64,000 nt of DNA from Nitratireductor arenosus (GCF_009742725.1 NZ_WPHG01000004.1:62001-126000), one strand, 5' to 3'. Positions 18,636 through 27,379 are shown, counted from the stretch's first letter. Translations and numbers: made by a program. The notes: a model not told the origin generated them from the sequence alone.

Positions 18636-19580
18636 ATGACTGCATTTCTCGCCAAGCGCATCGCCGTCGGGCTCCTGACATTGATCGTGGCCTCGATCGT
18701 GGTTTTCGCCGTGCTGGAGATCGTGCCGGGCGATCCGGCGCAACTCATGCTCGGCATGAACGCCACCGACGAGGCGCTCGCCGCCCTGCGCGAGCAGATG
18801 GGGCTCAACCAGCCGGTCGTGGCGCGCTATCTGGGCTGGGCGGGCGGACTTCTGGTCGGTGATTTCGGCCGCTCCTTCACCTATTCCAGCCCGGTGATCG
18901 AGCTCATCGCGGAGCGGGCCGTCGTGTCGCTGCCGCTGGCGCTGATGGCGCTTATTCTATCGACCGCGATCGCCATCCCGGTCGGGCTGTTCGCGGCCGC
19001 CAGGCGCGGCAAGGCGGCCGACACGCTCGCCATGGGCGCGGCCCAGTTCGGCGTCGCGGTGCCGAATTTCTGGTTCGCGCTGATCCTGATCTATGTCTTC
19101 GCGGTCTGGCTGCGGCTGGTGCCGGCCGGCGGCTTCTCGGGCTGGGAGAACGGGCTGATTTCCGGGCTGAGGGCGCTGCTCCTGCCGGCGATCGCGCTCG
19201 CGCTGCCGCAGGCGGCGATCCTGGCCAGGGTGACACGCTCGGCGCTGCTGGAGGTGCTGGGCGAGGATTATATCCGCACCGCCCGCGCCAAGGGCATGCC
19301 GCGCGGCGCGGTGTTGTGGCGCCACGCGCTGCGCAACGCGATGATCCCGGTGCTGACCATTCTCGGCCTGCAATTCGCCTTCCTGCTCGCCGGTACGATC
19401 ATCATCGAGAACGTGTTTTATCTGCCCGGCCTCGGACGTCTCGTCTTCCAGGCAATTACCCAGCGCGACCTGATCGTGGTCGAGGGCGTGGTGATGTTGC
19501 TGGTGGCAAGCGTGGTCTTCGTCAATATCGTCGTCGACATCTGCTACGCGCTCGTCGATCCACGGCTGAGGACGCGCTGA
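18636..19580 (+). CDS. ABC transporter permease (DppB class)
   Basis: This inner-membrane permease of 314 residues has six hydrophobic segments, the N-terminal MTAFLAKRIAVGLLTLIVAS typical of DppB/OppB, and the EAA loop YIRTARAKGMPRGAVLWRHALRNAMIPV (about 204-231) that contacts the ATPase. Its stop overlaps the start of the next permease (TGATG). Confidence 0.95.
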   Translation: MTAFLAKRIAVGLLTLIVASIVVFAVLEIVPGDPAQLMLGMNATDEALAALREQMGLNQPVVARYLGWAGGLLVGDFGRSFTYSSPVIELIAERAVVSLPLALMALILSTAIAIPVGLFAAARRGKAADTLAMGAAQFGVAVPNFWFALILIYVFAVWLRLVPAGGFSGWENGLISGLRALLLPAIALALPQAAILARVTRSALLEVLGEDYIRTARAKGMPRGAVLWRHALRNAMIPVLTILGLQFAFLLAGTIIIENVFYLPGLGRLVFQAITQRDLIVVEGVVMLLVASVVFVNIVVDICYALVDPRLRTR

Positions 19581-20449
19581 TGGCCGCCGAACCGCTCGAT
19601 CTTCCGCAGGCCGAACAGGGCCTCGTGGCCGCGGCCTTTTCCAACCGCTCCTTCGTCGCCGGCTTCGCGATCACCGCCGTGGTCGCCGCGATGGCGCTTC
19701 TGTCGTTTTTGTGGACGCCGTTCGACGTCACACGTCTGGTGCCGGCCGATCGCATGCAGGGCCTGTCGTGGACGCACCCGTTCGGCACCGACCATTTCGG
19801 CCGCGACATCCTGTCGATGATCATGGTCGGCGCGCGCAACTCAATCGCCGTCGCGGTGGTCGCCGTGTGCATGGGCATGGGCGTCGGCGTGCCGCTCGGC
19901 TGCTGGGCGGCGGCGCGCGGCGGGCTGATCGACGAGGCGCTGATGCGCTTCAACGATCTGGTCTTTGCCTTCCCAGCCCTGCTGACGGCAGTGCTGATCA
20001 CCGCCATTTTCGGGCCCGGCGCGATCAACGCCATCATCGCGATCGGCGTTTTCTATATCCCGGTCTTCGCGCGCGTGGCGCGCGCCGGGGCGATGTCGTT
20101 GTGGCCGCGCGAATTCATCCTGGCCGCGCGCGCGGCCGGCAAGAACAAGACGCTGATCACCATCGAACACATCCTGCCCAACATCGCCTCGATCCTGCTG
20201 GTCCAGGGCACGATCCAGTTCGCGCTCGGCATCCTGGCCGAAGCGGGACTTTCTTATGTCGGGCTCGGCGCGCAGCCACCGATGCCGTCCTGGGGACGCA
20301 TGCTGTTCGACGCCCAGACGCGCATGATCGTGGCCCCTCACCTGGCCCTGTTTCCCGGCCTGGCGATCGTCGTCACCGTGCTGGGCCTGAACCTTCTCGG
20401 CGACGGGCTGCGCGACGTGCTCGACCCCAAGCTCAGGCGCCAACGCTGA
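19580..20449 (+). CDS. ABC transporter permease (DppC class)
   Basis: This second permease, 289 residues, has the DppC-type periplasmic motif HPFGTDHFGRDILSMIMVGAR (about 61-81), six hydrophobic segments and the EAA loop FILAARAAGKNKTLITIEHILPN. The start is set by the TGATG overlap with the DppB-class gene; the stop overlaps the next start in the same way. The frame is open far upstream, but that part is out of frame with the preceding permease and is not coding. Confidence 0.95.
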   Translation: MAAEPLDLPQAEQGLVAAAFSNRSFVAGFAITAVVAAMALLSFLWTPFDVTRLVPADRMQGLSWTHPFGTDHFGRDILSMIMVGARNSIAVAVVAVCMGMGVGVPLGCWAAARGGLIDEALMRFNDLVFAFPALLTAVLITAIFGPGAINAIIAIGVFYIPVFARVARAGAMSLWPREFILAARAAGKNKTLITIEHILPNIASILLVQGTIQFALGILAEAGLSYVGLGAQPPMPSWGRMLFDAQTRMIVAPHLALFPGLAIVVTVLGLNLLGDGLRDVLDPKLRRQR

Positions 20450-22074
20450 TGGCCCTTCTGGAGATCGAAAGGCTGACGCTCAAGATCGGCGGCACGCCGA
20501 TCCTGAAAGATGTCGATCTTTCGATCGGCGCCGGCGAAACGATGGGCCTGGTCGGCGAATCGGGCTCGGGAAAGTCGATGACGGCGCTGACCGTGATGCG
20601 GCTTCTGCCGCACGCCGCCGAGGCGAGCGGGCGCGTCACCTTCGACGGTATCGACATTCTGGCAGCGCCGGAAGCGGCGATGTGCCGGCTGCGCGGCGAC
20701 GATATCGGCATGGTGTTCCAAGAGCCGATGACGGCGCTGAACCCGGTCAAGACGATCGGCGAACAGGTGGCCGAAGGCATACGCTGGCACACCGGCGCCA
20801 ACCGGGCCGACGCGGAGGCCTCGGCGCGCCGGATTCTCGACCGGGTCGGCCTGCCGGAAGCGCAATTTCCGCTGTCGCGCTATCCGCACCAGCTTTCCGG
20901 CGGCCAGCGCCAGCGCGTGGTGATCGCGATCGCCTGCGCGCTTAAACCCAAGCTTTTGATCGCCGACGAACCCACCACCGCGCTCGACGTCGTGCTGCAG
21001 GCGCAGATCCTGGATCTGCTGCGCGACCTTGTGGCCGAAAACCGCATGGGCCTGCTTCTTATCAGCCACGATCTGGCCGTCGTCACCGATATGGCCAATC
21101 GGGTGACCATCATGCGCCATGGCGAAGTGATGGAGGAAGGCGAAACCGCGCCGACGCTTGCCGCGCAGGTTCACCCCTATACGCGCCAGCTCGCCGAGGC
21201 GTCGATGCACGTGCCGGCCCGGCCGCACCGCGCCGCGGCACATGCTTCCGGTCCCAACCTGCTCGAGGTCGACGGCGTCGTGCGCGACTATGCCGGGCGA
21301 CAGCGATCGCTGTTTTCGCGCCCTGATCCGTTCCGGGCCGTCGACGGCGTCTCCTTCGCGCTCAAGCCCGGCCAGTCGATGGCGCTGGTGGGCCGCTCGG
21401 GCTGCGGAAAATCGACGCTGGCGCGGATGATCCTGGCGCTCGACCGGCCGAGCGCCGGCGAAATCCGCTTCCTCGGCGAACCGCTGACGGGCAGGAGCGA
21501 GGCGGCGCTGAAACCGGCGCGGCGCAACATTCAGGTCGTCTTCCAGGACCCGTATGGCTCGTTCAACCCGCGCCACAAGGTCGAACGCCTGGTCGCCGAA
21601 CCGCTGCACCTGCTCGACGAGGCCCCCACGCCGGCGACGCGTCGCGAGATGGTCGCCGGCGCGTTGCGCGAGGTCGGGCTCAGGCCGGACGACATGCAAA
21701 AATACCCGCACGAGTTTTCCGGAGGCCAGCGCCAACGCATCTCGATCGCGCGCGCGCTGATCACGCGGCCGAAGCTGATCGTGGCCGACGAGCCGGTATC
21801 GGCGCTCGACGTGTCGATCCGCGCCCAGGTGCTCGACCTGTTCGCCGACCTCAACCAGCGCCTCGGCGTCGCCTATCTGTTCATCACCCACGACCTGACG
21901 GTGGCGCGCGCGATCACCGACGAGGTGATGGTGATGCATGACGGCAGGATCGTGGAGGAAGGCAAGACCGACGCGGTGCTCGACGATCCGCGCTCGGACG
22001 CGGCCAAGGCGCTGGTGGCCGCCGCGCCGGACCTGAAGCGAGCGATCCGGCGGCGCCTGGCCGAACAGGGATAA
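20449..22074 (+). CDS. Fused peptide ABC transporter ATPase (DppD-DppF in one chain)
   Basis: This protein of 541 residues holds two complete ABC ATPase domains. The first (about 1-255) has Walker A GESGSGKS, signature LSGGQRQRV and Walker B LLIADEPTTALD. The second (about 275-541) has Walker A GRSGCGKS, signature FSGGQRQRI and Walker B LIVADEPVSALD. In many bacteria these are separate DppD and DppF genes; fused forms are frequent in Rhizobiales. It energises the two upstream permeases. The start overlaps the previous stop (TGATG). Confidence 0.95.
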   Translation: MALLEIERLTLKIGGTPILKDVDLSIGAGETMGLVGESGSGKSMTALTVMRLLPHAAEASGRVTFDGIDILAAPEAAMCRLRGDDIGMVFQEPMTALNPVKTIGEQVAEGIRWHTGANRADAEASARRILDRVGLPEAQFPLSRYPHQLSGGQRQRVVIAIACALKPKLLIADEPTTALDVVLQAQILDLLRDLVAENRMGLLLISHDLAVVTDMANRVTIMRHGEVMEEGETAPTLAAQVHPYTRQLAEASMHVPARPHRAAAHASGPNLLEVDGVVRDYAGRQRSLFSRPDPFRAVDGVSFALKPGQSMALVGRSGCGKSTLARMILALDRPSAGEIRFLGEPLTGRSEAALKPARRNIQVVFQDPYGSFNPRHKVERLVAEPLHLLDEAPTPATRREMVAGALREVGLRPDDMQKYPHEFSGGQRQRISIARALITRPKLIVADEPVSALDVSIRAQVLDLFADLNQRLGVAYLFITHDLTVARAITDEVMVMHDGRIVEEGKTDAVLDDPRSDAAKALVAAAPDLKRAIRRRLAEQG

Positions 22075-22104
22075 AGCCGGTTTGCGGAAAATACCGGCCG
22101 GCTT
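22074..22104. terminator. Putative bidirectional terminator between convergent genes
   Basis: AAGCCGG (22074-22080) pairs with CCGGCTT (22098-22104) around a 17-base AT-richer loop, exactly between the convergent fused ATPase gene and the TerB gene; it touches both stop codons. There is no strong T-run, so efficiency is uncertain. Confidence 0.4.
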
Positions 22105-22568
22105 CAGGCCGAAGCCGGGCCTGTTTCTCCCTCGCCGTGAACCTGGCCGCCGACCACCTCGGACGGGTCGAGGTCGAGCACATCGAGCGTTCGGCGCAAA
22201 AGCCGGACTTCTTGCTCGCTCAGATCCGAATCGGATTTGGCGATCTCCGCCATATGGCGCGCGAGTTCGACGCGGCGCTGCCGGTCGAGCGTTCGAAACA
22301 GGGCCAGCGCCTGCGAGCCCGTCGTCTCGTAGCCGAAATCATGCAGATAGCGGATCACGCTCTTCAGGCTGTCCTCGCTGATACCGAAGGAATCGCGGCA
22401 GATCCGCCGGAACGTCTCCAGTTCCTTCTCGTCGACCTCGCCATCGGCCAGGATCATTCGGAACAACAACAGAAGCTCGGCCGACAGCACCGGATCGTCG
22501 GCGACGCGGCGCACGGCCGGATCGCCTTCGAACAGAACACGCAGCTTGGCAAGAAACCCTTCGGCCAT
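22104..22568 (-). CDS. TerB-family protein
   Basis: This 154-residue all-helical protein has a TerB / DjlA-N-like domain (AELLLLFRMILADGEVDEKELETFRRI, acidic metal-binding-like loop DGEVDEKE, about 29-55). TerB domains occur in tellurite resistance operons and in many unrelated settings; there are no other ter genes here, so resistance is not implied. GGGAGGG lies just before the ATG. The frame remains open upstream to 22835, across the divergent TSUP start, and that part is not coding. Confidence 0.85.
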   Translation of the reverse strand: MAEGFLAKLRVLFEGDPAVRRVADDPVLSAELLLLFRMILADGEVDEKELETFRRICRDSFGISEDSLKSVIRYLHDFGYETTGSQALALFRTLDRQRRVELARHMAEIAKSDSDLSEQEVRLLRRTLDVLDLDPSEVVGGQVHGEGETGPASA

Positions 22569-22680
22569 CGACCACCCTCCCCGGAGCGGAATCACACTAT
22601 TGCGGTTTGCGCCTTGTGCAAGCCTCAAGCCTGTGGTCGAAGGCGAAGTCCACCGTCGTTTTCCCGCCAACGTTTCTTGC

Positions 22681-23466
22681 ATGTTCGAACTCGCCACAGA
22701 GACGCTTTTGGTGCTGGCCCTGGTCGGGCTTGCGGCCGGCTTTGTCGATTCGATCGCCGGCGGCGGCGGCCTGATCACCGTGCCGGCGCTATTGCTGTGC
22801 GGTTTTTCGCCGGTCGAGGCGCTGGGCACCAACAAGTTGCAGTCGCTGTTCGGCTCCGGTTCGGCGACGCTGTCCTACGCCGCCAAGGGTCATGTCGATC
22901 TGCGCCGCCAGGCACCTTTCGCCGTCCTGTCGGCGCTCGGCGCCGCGGCCGGGGCGTTGCTTGCGACCGTCGTGCCGGACGGTGTGCTTGAGGCGGTGCT
23001 GCCGGTGCTGTTGGTCGCGATCGCGCTCTATTTCGCGCTGAAGCCCAATATGGGCGACGTCGACGGCGCCCGACGGATCGCACCGCTGCTGTTCGGCGTG
23101 ACGCTCGTGCCGGCGATCGGCTTTTACGACGGGCTTTTCGGCCCCGGGACCGGCTCTTTCTTCATGCTCGCCTTCGTGACGCTGGCCGGCTACGGCATGT
23201 TGAAGGCGACCGCGCACACGAAATTGTTGAACTTCGCTTCCAATCTCGGCGCCTTCGCCGTTTTCTCGGCCGTTGGGGTGGTGTCGTGGGAGGCGGGCCT
23301 GGTGATGGGCGCGGCGCAATTCGCCGGCGCGAGGATGGGTGCGGCGCTGGCCATGAAGTCGGGGGCGAAGCTGATCAAGCCGCTGCTGGTGACGACCTGT
23401 ACCGTTCTGGCCCTGCGCCTGCTTGTCGATGACGGCAATCCCCTGCGCCTCTGGCTTTGGGGATAG
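22681..23466 (+). CDS. TSUP-family (TauE/SafE-like) membrane transporter
   Basis: This 261-residue membrane protein has about eight hydrophobic segments and the two family repeats: GLAAGFVDSIAGGGGLITVPALL with NKLQSLFGSGSA in the N-terminal half, and GFYDGLFGPGTGSFFMLAF with HTKLLNFASNLGA in the C-terminal half. TSUP members export or import sulfite, sulfonate-derived or related anions; the substrate here is unknown. It is divergent from the TerB gene. The start at MFELATETLL gives a normal N-terminal helix. Confidence 0.92.
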   Translation: MFELATETLLVLALVGLAAGFVDSIAGGGGLITVPALLLCGFSPVEALGTNKLQSLFGSGSATLSYAAKGHVDLRRQAPFAVLSALGAAAGALLATVVPDGVLEAVLPVLLVAIALYFALKPNMGDVDGARRIAPLLFGVTLVPAIGFYDGLFGPGTGSFFMLAFVTLAGYGMLKATAHTKLLNFASNLGAFAVFSAVGVVSWEAGLVMGAAQFAGARMGAALAMKSGAKLIKPLLVTTCTVLALRLLVDDGNPLRLWLWG

Positions 23467-23527
23467 GCCCGGCGCCGGTGACCGAGCTTGGCCGGCGCGT
23501 CGGATTGGCCTAGCATGACCCACAACG

Positions 23528-24373
23528 ATGCATGACATGGCACAGGATCCAACGCCCAGCACGACCGTGGCGGGGTGTCTCGACGGCGCCCCGTTTCTGG
23601 TGCGCCATCCTGTGCATGCCGATCTTTGCGACGACGTGGTCCGGATCCTCGGATATCGCGAAAACGGGGTTGCACTCGACAACGCCGTCGAGATGGCGCC
23701 GCTGGCGGTGCCGCTGATCCTCGGCTTCGGCGAGCCGTTCCAGATCGCGCTTGGGCGCGCGCCCGCGTCCGAAGACCGCTACGACAGTTTCACCTCCGGG
23801 CTCTATCCGGGTTTCGTGCTGATGAATTCGACCGGCCGGGCCGAATGTATCCAGATCGATTTCACCCCGCTCGGCGCCCGACGGTTTTTCGGCATTCCAA
23901 TGCGCGAGATCGCACAGCGCATGGTGCACACCGTCGATCTCGGCGATCGCGACATCGTCCGCCTGCGCGACCGGCTCGGCGCGGAAACCGACTGGCGGCG
24001 CCGTTTCGGCCTGGTGGAGGCAGTGCTGCGGCGGCGGCTGGAACGCGCGCGGCCGCAACACGGCGCGGTCGCCTGGGCGTATGAGCGCATCCTGGCCAGC
24101 CAGGGCACGGTGCGTATCGGCGCCCTGGCGCGTTCGCTCGACTGTTCGCGCAAACATCTCAACCAGCGTTTTCACGAGGAGATCGGGATCGGGCCGAAAT
24201 CGACGGCGCGCATGGTGCGCTTCAACCGCGCTCTGACGATGGCCCGGTTCGCCGAAGGGCCGGACTGGGCGCTTATCGCCGCCGATTGCGGTTACGCCGA
24301 TCAGGCCCATCTCGTGCGCGAGTTTCGCGCGTTTTCGGGTGCGCCGCCGTCCGCGCTGCCACCCTTTCCGTAA
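23528..24373 (+). CDS. AraC-family transcriptional regulator
   Basis: This 281-residue regulator has an N-terminal sensing domain of the type found in DUF6597-containing factors (HPVHADLCDDVVRILGY ... FVLMNSTGRAECIQIDFTPLGARRFFG). The C-terminal pair of AraC helix-turn-helices spans about 185-275 (RIGALARSLDCSRKHLNQRF and WALIAADCGYADQAHLVREF). The effector and targets are unknown. It stands alone between the TSUP gene and rpmG. Confidence 0.9.
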   Translation: MHDMAQDPTPSTTVAGCLDGAPFLVRHPVHADLCDDVVRILGYRENGVALDNAVEMAPLAVPLILGFGEPFQIALGRAPASEDRYDSFTSGLYPGFVLMNSTGRAECIQIDFTPLGARRFFGIPMREIAQRMVHTVDLGDRDIVRLRDRLGAETDWRRRFGLVEAVLRRRLERARPQHGAVAWAYERILASQGTVRIGALARSLDCSRKHLNQRFHEEIGIGPKSTARMVRFNRALTMARFAEGPDWALIAADCGYADQAHLVREFRAFSGAPPSALPPFP

Positions 24374-24422
24374 CCGCGCGGCGGAAAATGCACCGCAGCG
24401 GAGCTGGTCCGCCGCAGCGGCC

Positions 24423-24450
24423 TTGACTTTCGGGGACGCTCGTTTATGTC
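24423..24450 (+). promoter_or_regulatory. Probable sigma70-type promoter of rpmG
   Basis: TTGACT (24423-24428) and TATGTC (24445-24450) with a 16-base spacer resemble the alphaproteobacterial housekeeping promoter. It would start transcription about 85 bases before rpmG. Confidence 0.5.
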
Positions 24451-24543
24451 TCCGCCAACTCTGCACGGCCTGTTGACCTTTGTCGCGTCCTCAAGGGCGG
24501 GTTCGAAGCCGGCGGAATTTCGCGAGAACAACGGACGAACGTC

Positions 24544-24711
24544 ATGGCCAAAGCCGCAAATCTGAAGATCAAGCTCCTGTCGACCGCCGATACCGGCTAT
24601 TTTTACGTCACCAGCAAGAACAGCCGGACGAAGACGGAAAAGATGTCGTTCCGCAAATACGACCCGATTGCCAAGAAGCATGTCGAGTTCAAGGAAACGA
24701 AGATCAAATAG
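24544..24711 (+). CDS. rpmG: 50S ribosomal protein L33
   Basis: This 55-residue ribosomal protein is too short for many gene callers. The sequence [20 protein letters not shown], then [20 protein letters not shown] and [11 protein letters not shown], is the L33 family over its full length. It lacks the Cys pairs of the zinc-binding L33 form. It has its own promoter-like sequence and a clear terminator 32 bases after the stop, so it is a single-gene unit. Confidence 0.97.
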   Translation: MAKAANLKIKLLSTADTGYFYVTSKNSRTKTEKMSFRKYDPIAKKHVEFKETKIK

Positions 24712-24742
24712 ACTGCCGAGAAACCGGTCGCACCATCGATGA

Positions 24743-24772
24743 CGCCGCCTGCGAGGGCGGCGTTTCTTGTTG
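24743..24772 (+). terminator. Rho-independent terminator of rpmG
   Basis: CGCCGCC (24743-24749), loop TGCGAG, GGCGGCG (24756-24762), then TTTCTTGTTG. It lies just downstream of rpmG on the same strand. Confidence 0.85.
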
Positions 24773-24822
24773 TGCGGGCGGCGCGAAAGCCCCGGCCCGG
24801 TCGATCGGCGTAATGGAGAAAA

Positions 24823-24891
24823 GGGGGCCGGCCGGCTATCTGACAGCGGTACGAGGAGGCCACTGAGAGTCAGCGCCGACCGGCCAACCCC
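24823..24891 (-). ncRNA. Candidate structured RNA: hairpin with anti-Shine-Dalgarno loop
   Basis: A long stem can form from GGGG + GGCCGG + CGGC + CTGAC (24823-24844) with GTCAG + GCCG + CCGGCC + CCCC (24869-24891), with one mismatch and short bulges. On the minus strand the apical loop reads CCTCCTC (complement of 24854-24860, GAGGAGG), an anti-ribosome-binding-site motif, and the stem is followed by CCCTTTTCTCC. That arrangement resembles the anti-SD hairpins of rhizobial 'cuckoo'-type small RNAs. The family assignment is speculative: I cannot see a convincing promoter. It may instead be a terminator for pleD. It lies between convergent rpmG and pleD. Confidence 0.3.
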
Positions 24892-25038
24892 ACGGAACCC
24901 AGGAGATGCGGCGGACCTGAGCATCATGGGGTATGTCGCGAGGCCCGCGTCGAAAACTGTTGCGGTGCACTCTCGTTGGAAGGATTTCTCGCGCAATGCG
25001 GCGAAGAAATCAACTATTTATTAAGGATATGCGGCAGC

Positions 25039-25060
25039 TTGCTTACGTTAACGTAAACAA
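25039..25060. promoter_or_regulatory. Operator-like palindrome
   Basis: The core TTACGTTAACGTAA (25043-25056) is a perfect 14-bp palindrome; TTG (25039-25041) and CAA (25058-25060) extend it to 22 bp with one mismatched pair. It resembles operators of MerR-type LiuR regulators of branched-chain amino acid breakdown (ACGT-TA-ACGT core). No such target gene lies next to it; the nearest genes are the 3' ends of rpmG and pleD. Confidence 0.45.
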
Positions 25061-25099
25061 GACGGTCGCTCCTTCATCCAGTTGCCGGGACAAACCGCC

Positions 25100-26473
25100 T
25101 CACGCCGCCGCCGAAACGACGCGGTTGCGTCCGCCGTTCTTGGCCTCGTAAAGGGCGAGGTCGGCCCGCTTGACGAGCCCGGCGGCGGTATCGGCCGTAC
25201 CGTCGAGCGCGGCGATGCCGGCGCTGACCGTCAGCCGCACCGCGACCTGGTCCGGCCCGACGGCGAACGGCGCCGCCTCGATCTCGGCGCGCACACGCTC
25301 GCCGATCCTGGCCGCCGCCCGCGCGTCGGTGTCGGGCATGGCGACGACGAACTCCTCGCCGCCATAACGGCAGGCAAGGTCGATGCCGCGCACGTTTCTG
25401 CGCAACCTTTCAGCGAACTCGCGCAGCACCTCGTCGCCGCCGTCGTGGCCGTAGGTGTCGTTGACGGTCTTGAAGCAGTCGAGATCGGTGATCATCACCG
25501 ACAGGGGACGCCCGCCCGCCTTGGCGCGCTCGACCAGCGTTTCGAGATGGCTGTCGAGATAGCGGCGGTTGTGCAGCCCGGTCAGCCCGTCGGTGACCGC
25601 CATGGCGATGGTTTCGGTGACGTTGGCGCGCAGGCGGTCATTATAGCGCTTGCGCCGCACCTGGGTGCGCAGCCGCGCGGTCAGCTCCTGGCGGTCGAGC
25701 GGCCGCACGATATAGTCGTTGACGCCGAGCTCGAGCGCACGGGTGACGCGTTGCTGTTCGTCCTTCTCGGCGACCAGGATGATGGGTACGAACCGGGTGC
25801 GGTCGAGAGAGCGCAATTGCGCGCACAACCGCAGCGGGTCGAAACGCGCGAAGCCGGTCGACACCAAAACACAGTCGAAATTACCCTCCGCGATCTGGAA
25901 ACACGCGGCCTGCGGGTCGGGCTGGACCGATGGCGTCACATAGGAAGACAGCAGCCCGGCGACCTCTCCGGCCGCTCGCGTATCGTCGTCCACCACAAGC
26001 ACGCGCGGGCTCTCCTCGTCGCCCGCGACGGTGTCGGCAAGCAGGGGTTCGATGCCGATATTGCGCGTCGTCGTCGCGCGCAGGCGCAACTCGTCGGACA
26101 ACATTTTCAGGCGCACCAGGCTCTTGACCCGGGTCAGCAGTTGGAGATCGTTGACCGGCTTGGTCAAAAAATCATCGGCGCCGGCTTCCAGCCCGCGAAT
26201 GCGGTCGGTGACCTGGTCGAGCGCGGTGACGATGACGACGGGAATATGCGCGGTAAGCGGATCCTGCTTGAGCCGGTGGCAGACTTCGAAACCGTCCATC
26301 TCCGGCATCAGAATGTCGAGCAGCACCACGTCGACCTTGCCGGTCTGGCACAGTTTCAGGGCCTCGGGACCGGAGGTCGCCGTCAGCACCTCGAAATACT
26401 CCGCCAGAAGCCGCGCCTCCAGCAGTTTCAAGGTGGCGGGAATGTCGTCGACGACGAGGATGCGTGCGGTCAT
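25100..26473 (-). CDS. pleD: PleD: two-receiver diguanylate cyclase response regulator
   Basis: PleD makes cyclic di-GMP and controls cell-pole development in alphaproteobacteria. The 457-residue protein has receiver 1 (about 1-120, phospho-acceptor Asp53 in VVLLDILMPE), receiver 2 (about 150-270) and a GGDEF domain with active motif GGEEF (about 371-375). Receiver 2 has Ser in the usual Asp position (DCVLVSTG), so it is an adaptor. An inhibitory I-site RGID sits just ahead of the active motif. The start at MTARILVVDD fits the family; the frame continues upstream to 26614 without support. It follows divK by about 37 bases, the usual order. Confidence 0.96.
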   Translation of the reverse strand: MTARILVVDDIPATLKLLEARLLAEYFEVLTATSGPEALKLCQTGKVDVVLLDILMPEMDGFEVCHRLKQDPLTAHIPVVIVTALDQVTDRIRGLEAGADDFLTKPVNDLQLLTRVKSLVRLKMLSDELRLRATTTRNIGIEPLLADTVAGDEESPRVLVVDDDTRAAGEVAGLLSSYVTPSVQPDPQAACFQIAEGNFDCVLVSTGFARFDPLRLCAQLRSLDRTRFVPIILVAEKDEQQRVTRALELGVNDYIVRPLDRQELTARLRTQVRRKRYNDRLRANVTETIAMAVTDGLTGLHNRRYLDSHLETLVERAKAGGRPLSVMITDLDCFKTVNDTYGHDGGDEVLREFAERLRRNVRGIDLACRYGGEEFVVAMPDTDARAAARIGERVRAEIEAAPFAVGPDQVAVRLTVSAGIAALDGTADTAAGLVKRADLALYEAKNGGRNRVVSAAA

Positions 26474-26510
26474 GGTCCGGTTCCGTTCGGTCGGCGTGGA
26501 TGCGCGTTCG

Positions 26511-26882
26511 TCAGGCGTCGCCCAGATAGGATTTGATCGTCTCGATGAACTTGCCAACCGAGATCGGCTTGGAGATATAGGCCTCGCAGCCGCCCTGCCG
26601 GATGCGCTCCTCATCGCCCTTCATGGCGAAAGCGGTCACGGCGATGACAGGGATGGAATGAAGGTCGTCATCCTCCTTCAGCCATTTCGTGACTTCCAGG
26701 CCGGACACTTCCGGCAGCTGGATGTCCATCAAAATCAGGTCCGGCCGATGCTGGCGCGCGAGATCGAGCGCTTCAAGCCCGTTGCGCGTGCGTACCGTGG
26801 CATACCCGCTGGCCTCGATCAGGTCGCGGAAGAGCTTCATGTTAAGCTCGTTGTCCTCGACGATCATCACTGTCTTCGACAT
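26511..26882 (-). CDS. divK: DivK single-domain response regulator
   Basis: This is a 123-residue stand-alone receiver. Phospho-acceptor Asp53 lies in [11 protein letters not shown], with acidic pair Glu9-Asp10, Thr in VIAVTAFAM and Lys in YISKPI. DivK relays cell-cycle and polarity signals between DivJ/PleC-type kinases and CtrA control. It starts at [17 protein letters not shown]. It is upstream of pleD on the same strand and probably co-transcribed. I saw no CtrA box (TTAA-N7-TTAA) upstream. Confidence 0.96.
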   Translation of the reverse strand: MSKTVMIVEDNELNMKLFRDLIEASGYATVRTRNGLEALDLARQHRPDLILMDIQLPEVSGLEVTKWLKEDDDLHSIPVIAVTAFAMKGDEERIRQGGCEAYISKPISVGKFIETIKSYLGDA

Positions 26883-27076
26883 GCTCGCCCCACCCTGACG
26901 ACAGGTTTTCGGACCACGTTGCCGGCACATGAGCCGGAAAAGCGCGATTCTCCCATAAGACAGGCTATCGCGATTTGATTGACGAAAGGCAAACCCGTCC
27001 GCACGGCCTGCCCGAACCTCGGCTTGCCTGCCGGCGGGCAAGCGGCTAGGTCTGACCGCATCCACCGATCCGGACG

Positions 27077-27379
27077 ATGCCCATGCCCGCCACAGCCAGT
27101 CCTCATAACGCCGAAGCGCTCGCCATCCAGGCGCTCGGCTTCGTTGCCGCCGACCCGGTGCTTTTGCCGCGCTTCCTCGCGCTCACCGGCATCGAGGCGA
27201 CCGATATCCGGCGCGCGGCGGCCGAGCCCGGCTTTCTGGCCGGCGTGCTGACCTTCATTCTCGCCCACGAGCCGACATTGACCGCGTTTTGCGAGGCGCG
27301 CGACATCGATCCGGCCGCGGTCGGCAGGGCACAACGCGCCCTGCCCGGCGGCGACGAACACGATCAGGCTTCGACATGA
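27077..27379 (+). CDS. DUF3572 family protein
   Basis: This 100-residue helical protein carries the conserved core [26 protein letters not shown] and [21 protein letters not shown]. It is recognised as DUF3572, widespread in alphaproteobacteria and often found beside divK/pleD, as here (divergent from divK). Function is unknown. A second ATG two codons later is possible. The stop overlaps the start of the HAD gene (ATGA). Confidence 0.85.
   Translation: MPMPATASPHNAEALAIQALGFVAADPVLLPRFLALTGIEATDIRRAAAEPGFLAGVLTFILAHEPTLTAFCEARDIDPAAVGRAQRALPGGDEHDQAST

Larger units (their letters stand above)
24773..25099. other. Convergent intergenic region rpmG / pleD
   Basis: There is no protein gene in 327 bases. 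It contains the hairpin at 24823-24891 and the palindrome at 25039-25060, listed separately. The stretch 25000-25070 is AT-rich. For a gap between two gene ends, where promoters and operators are not expected, it is oddly rich in structure. Confidence 0.6.

Noticed and set aside
22104-22568. Tellurite resistance locus
   Set aside because: Only a lone TerB-domain protein is present, with no other ter genes; TerB domains are widely reused.
24480-24866. 128-codon plus-strand frame across rpmG
   Set aside because: It is out of frame with the clear L33 gene and runs through its terminator.
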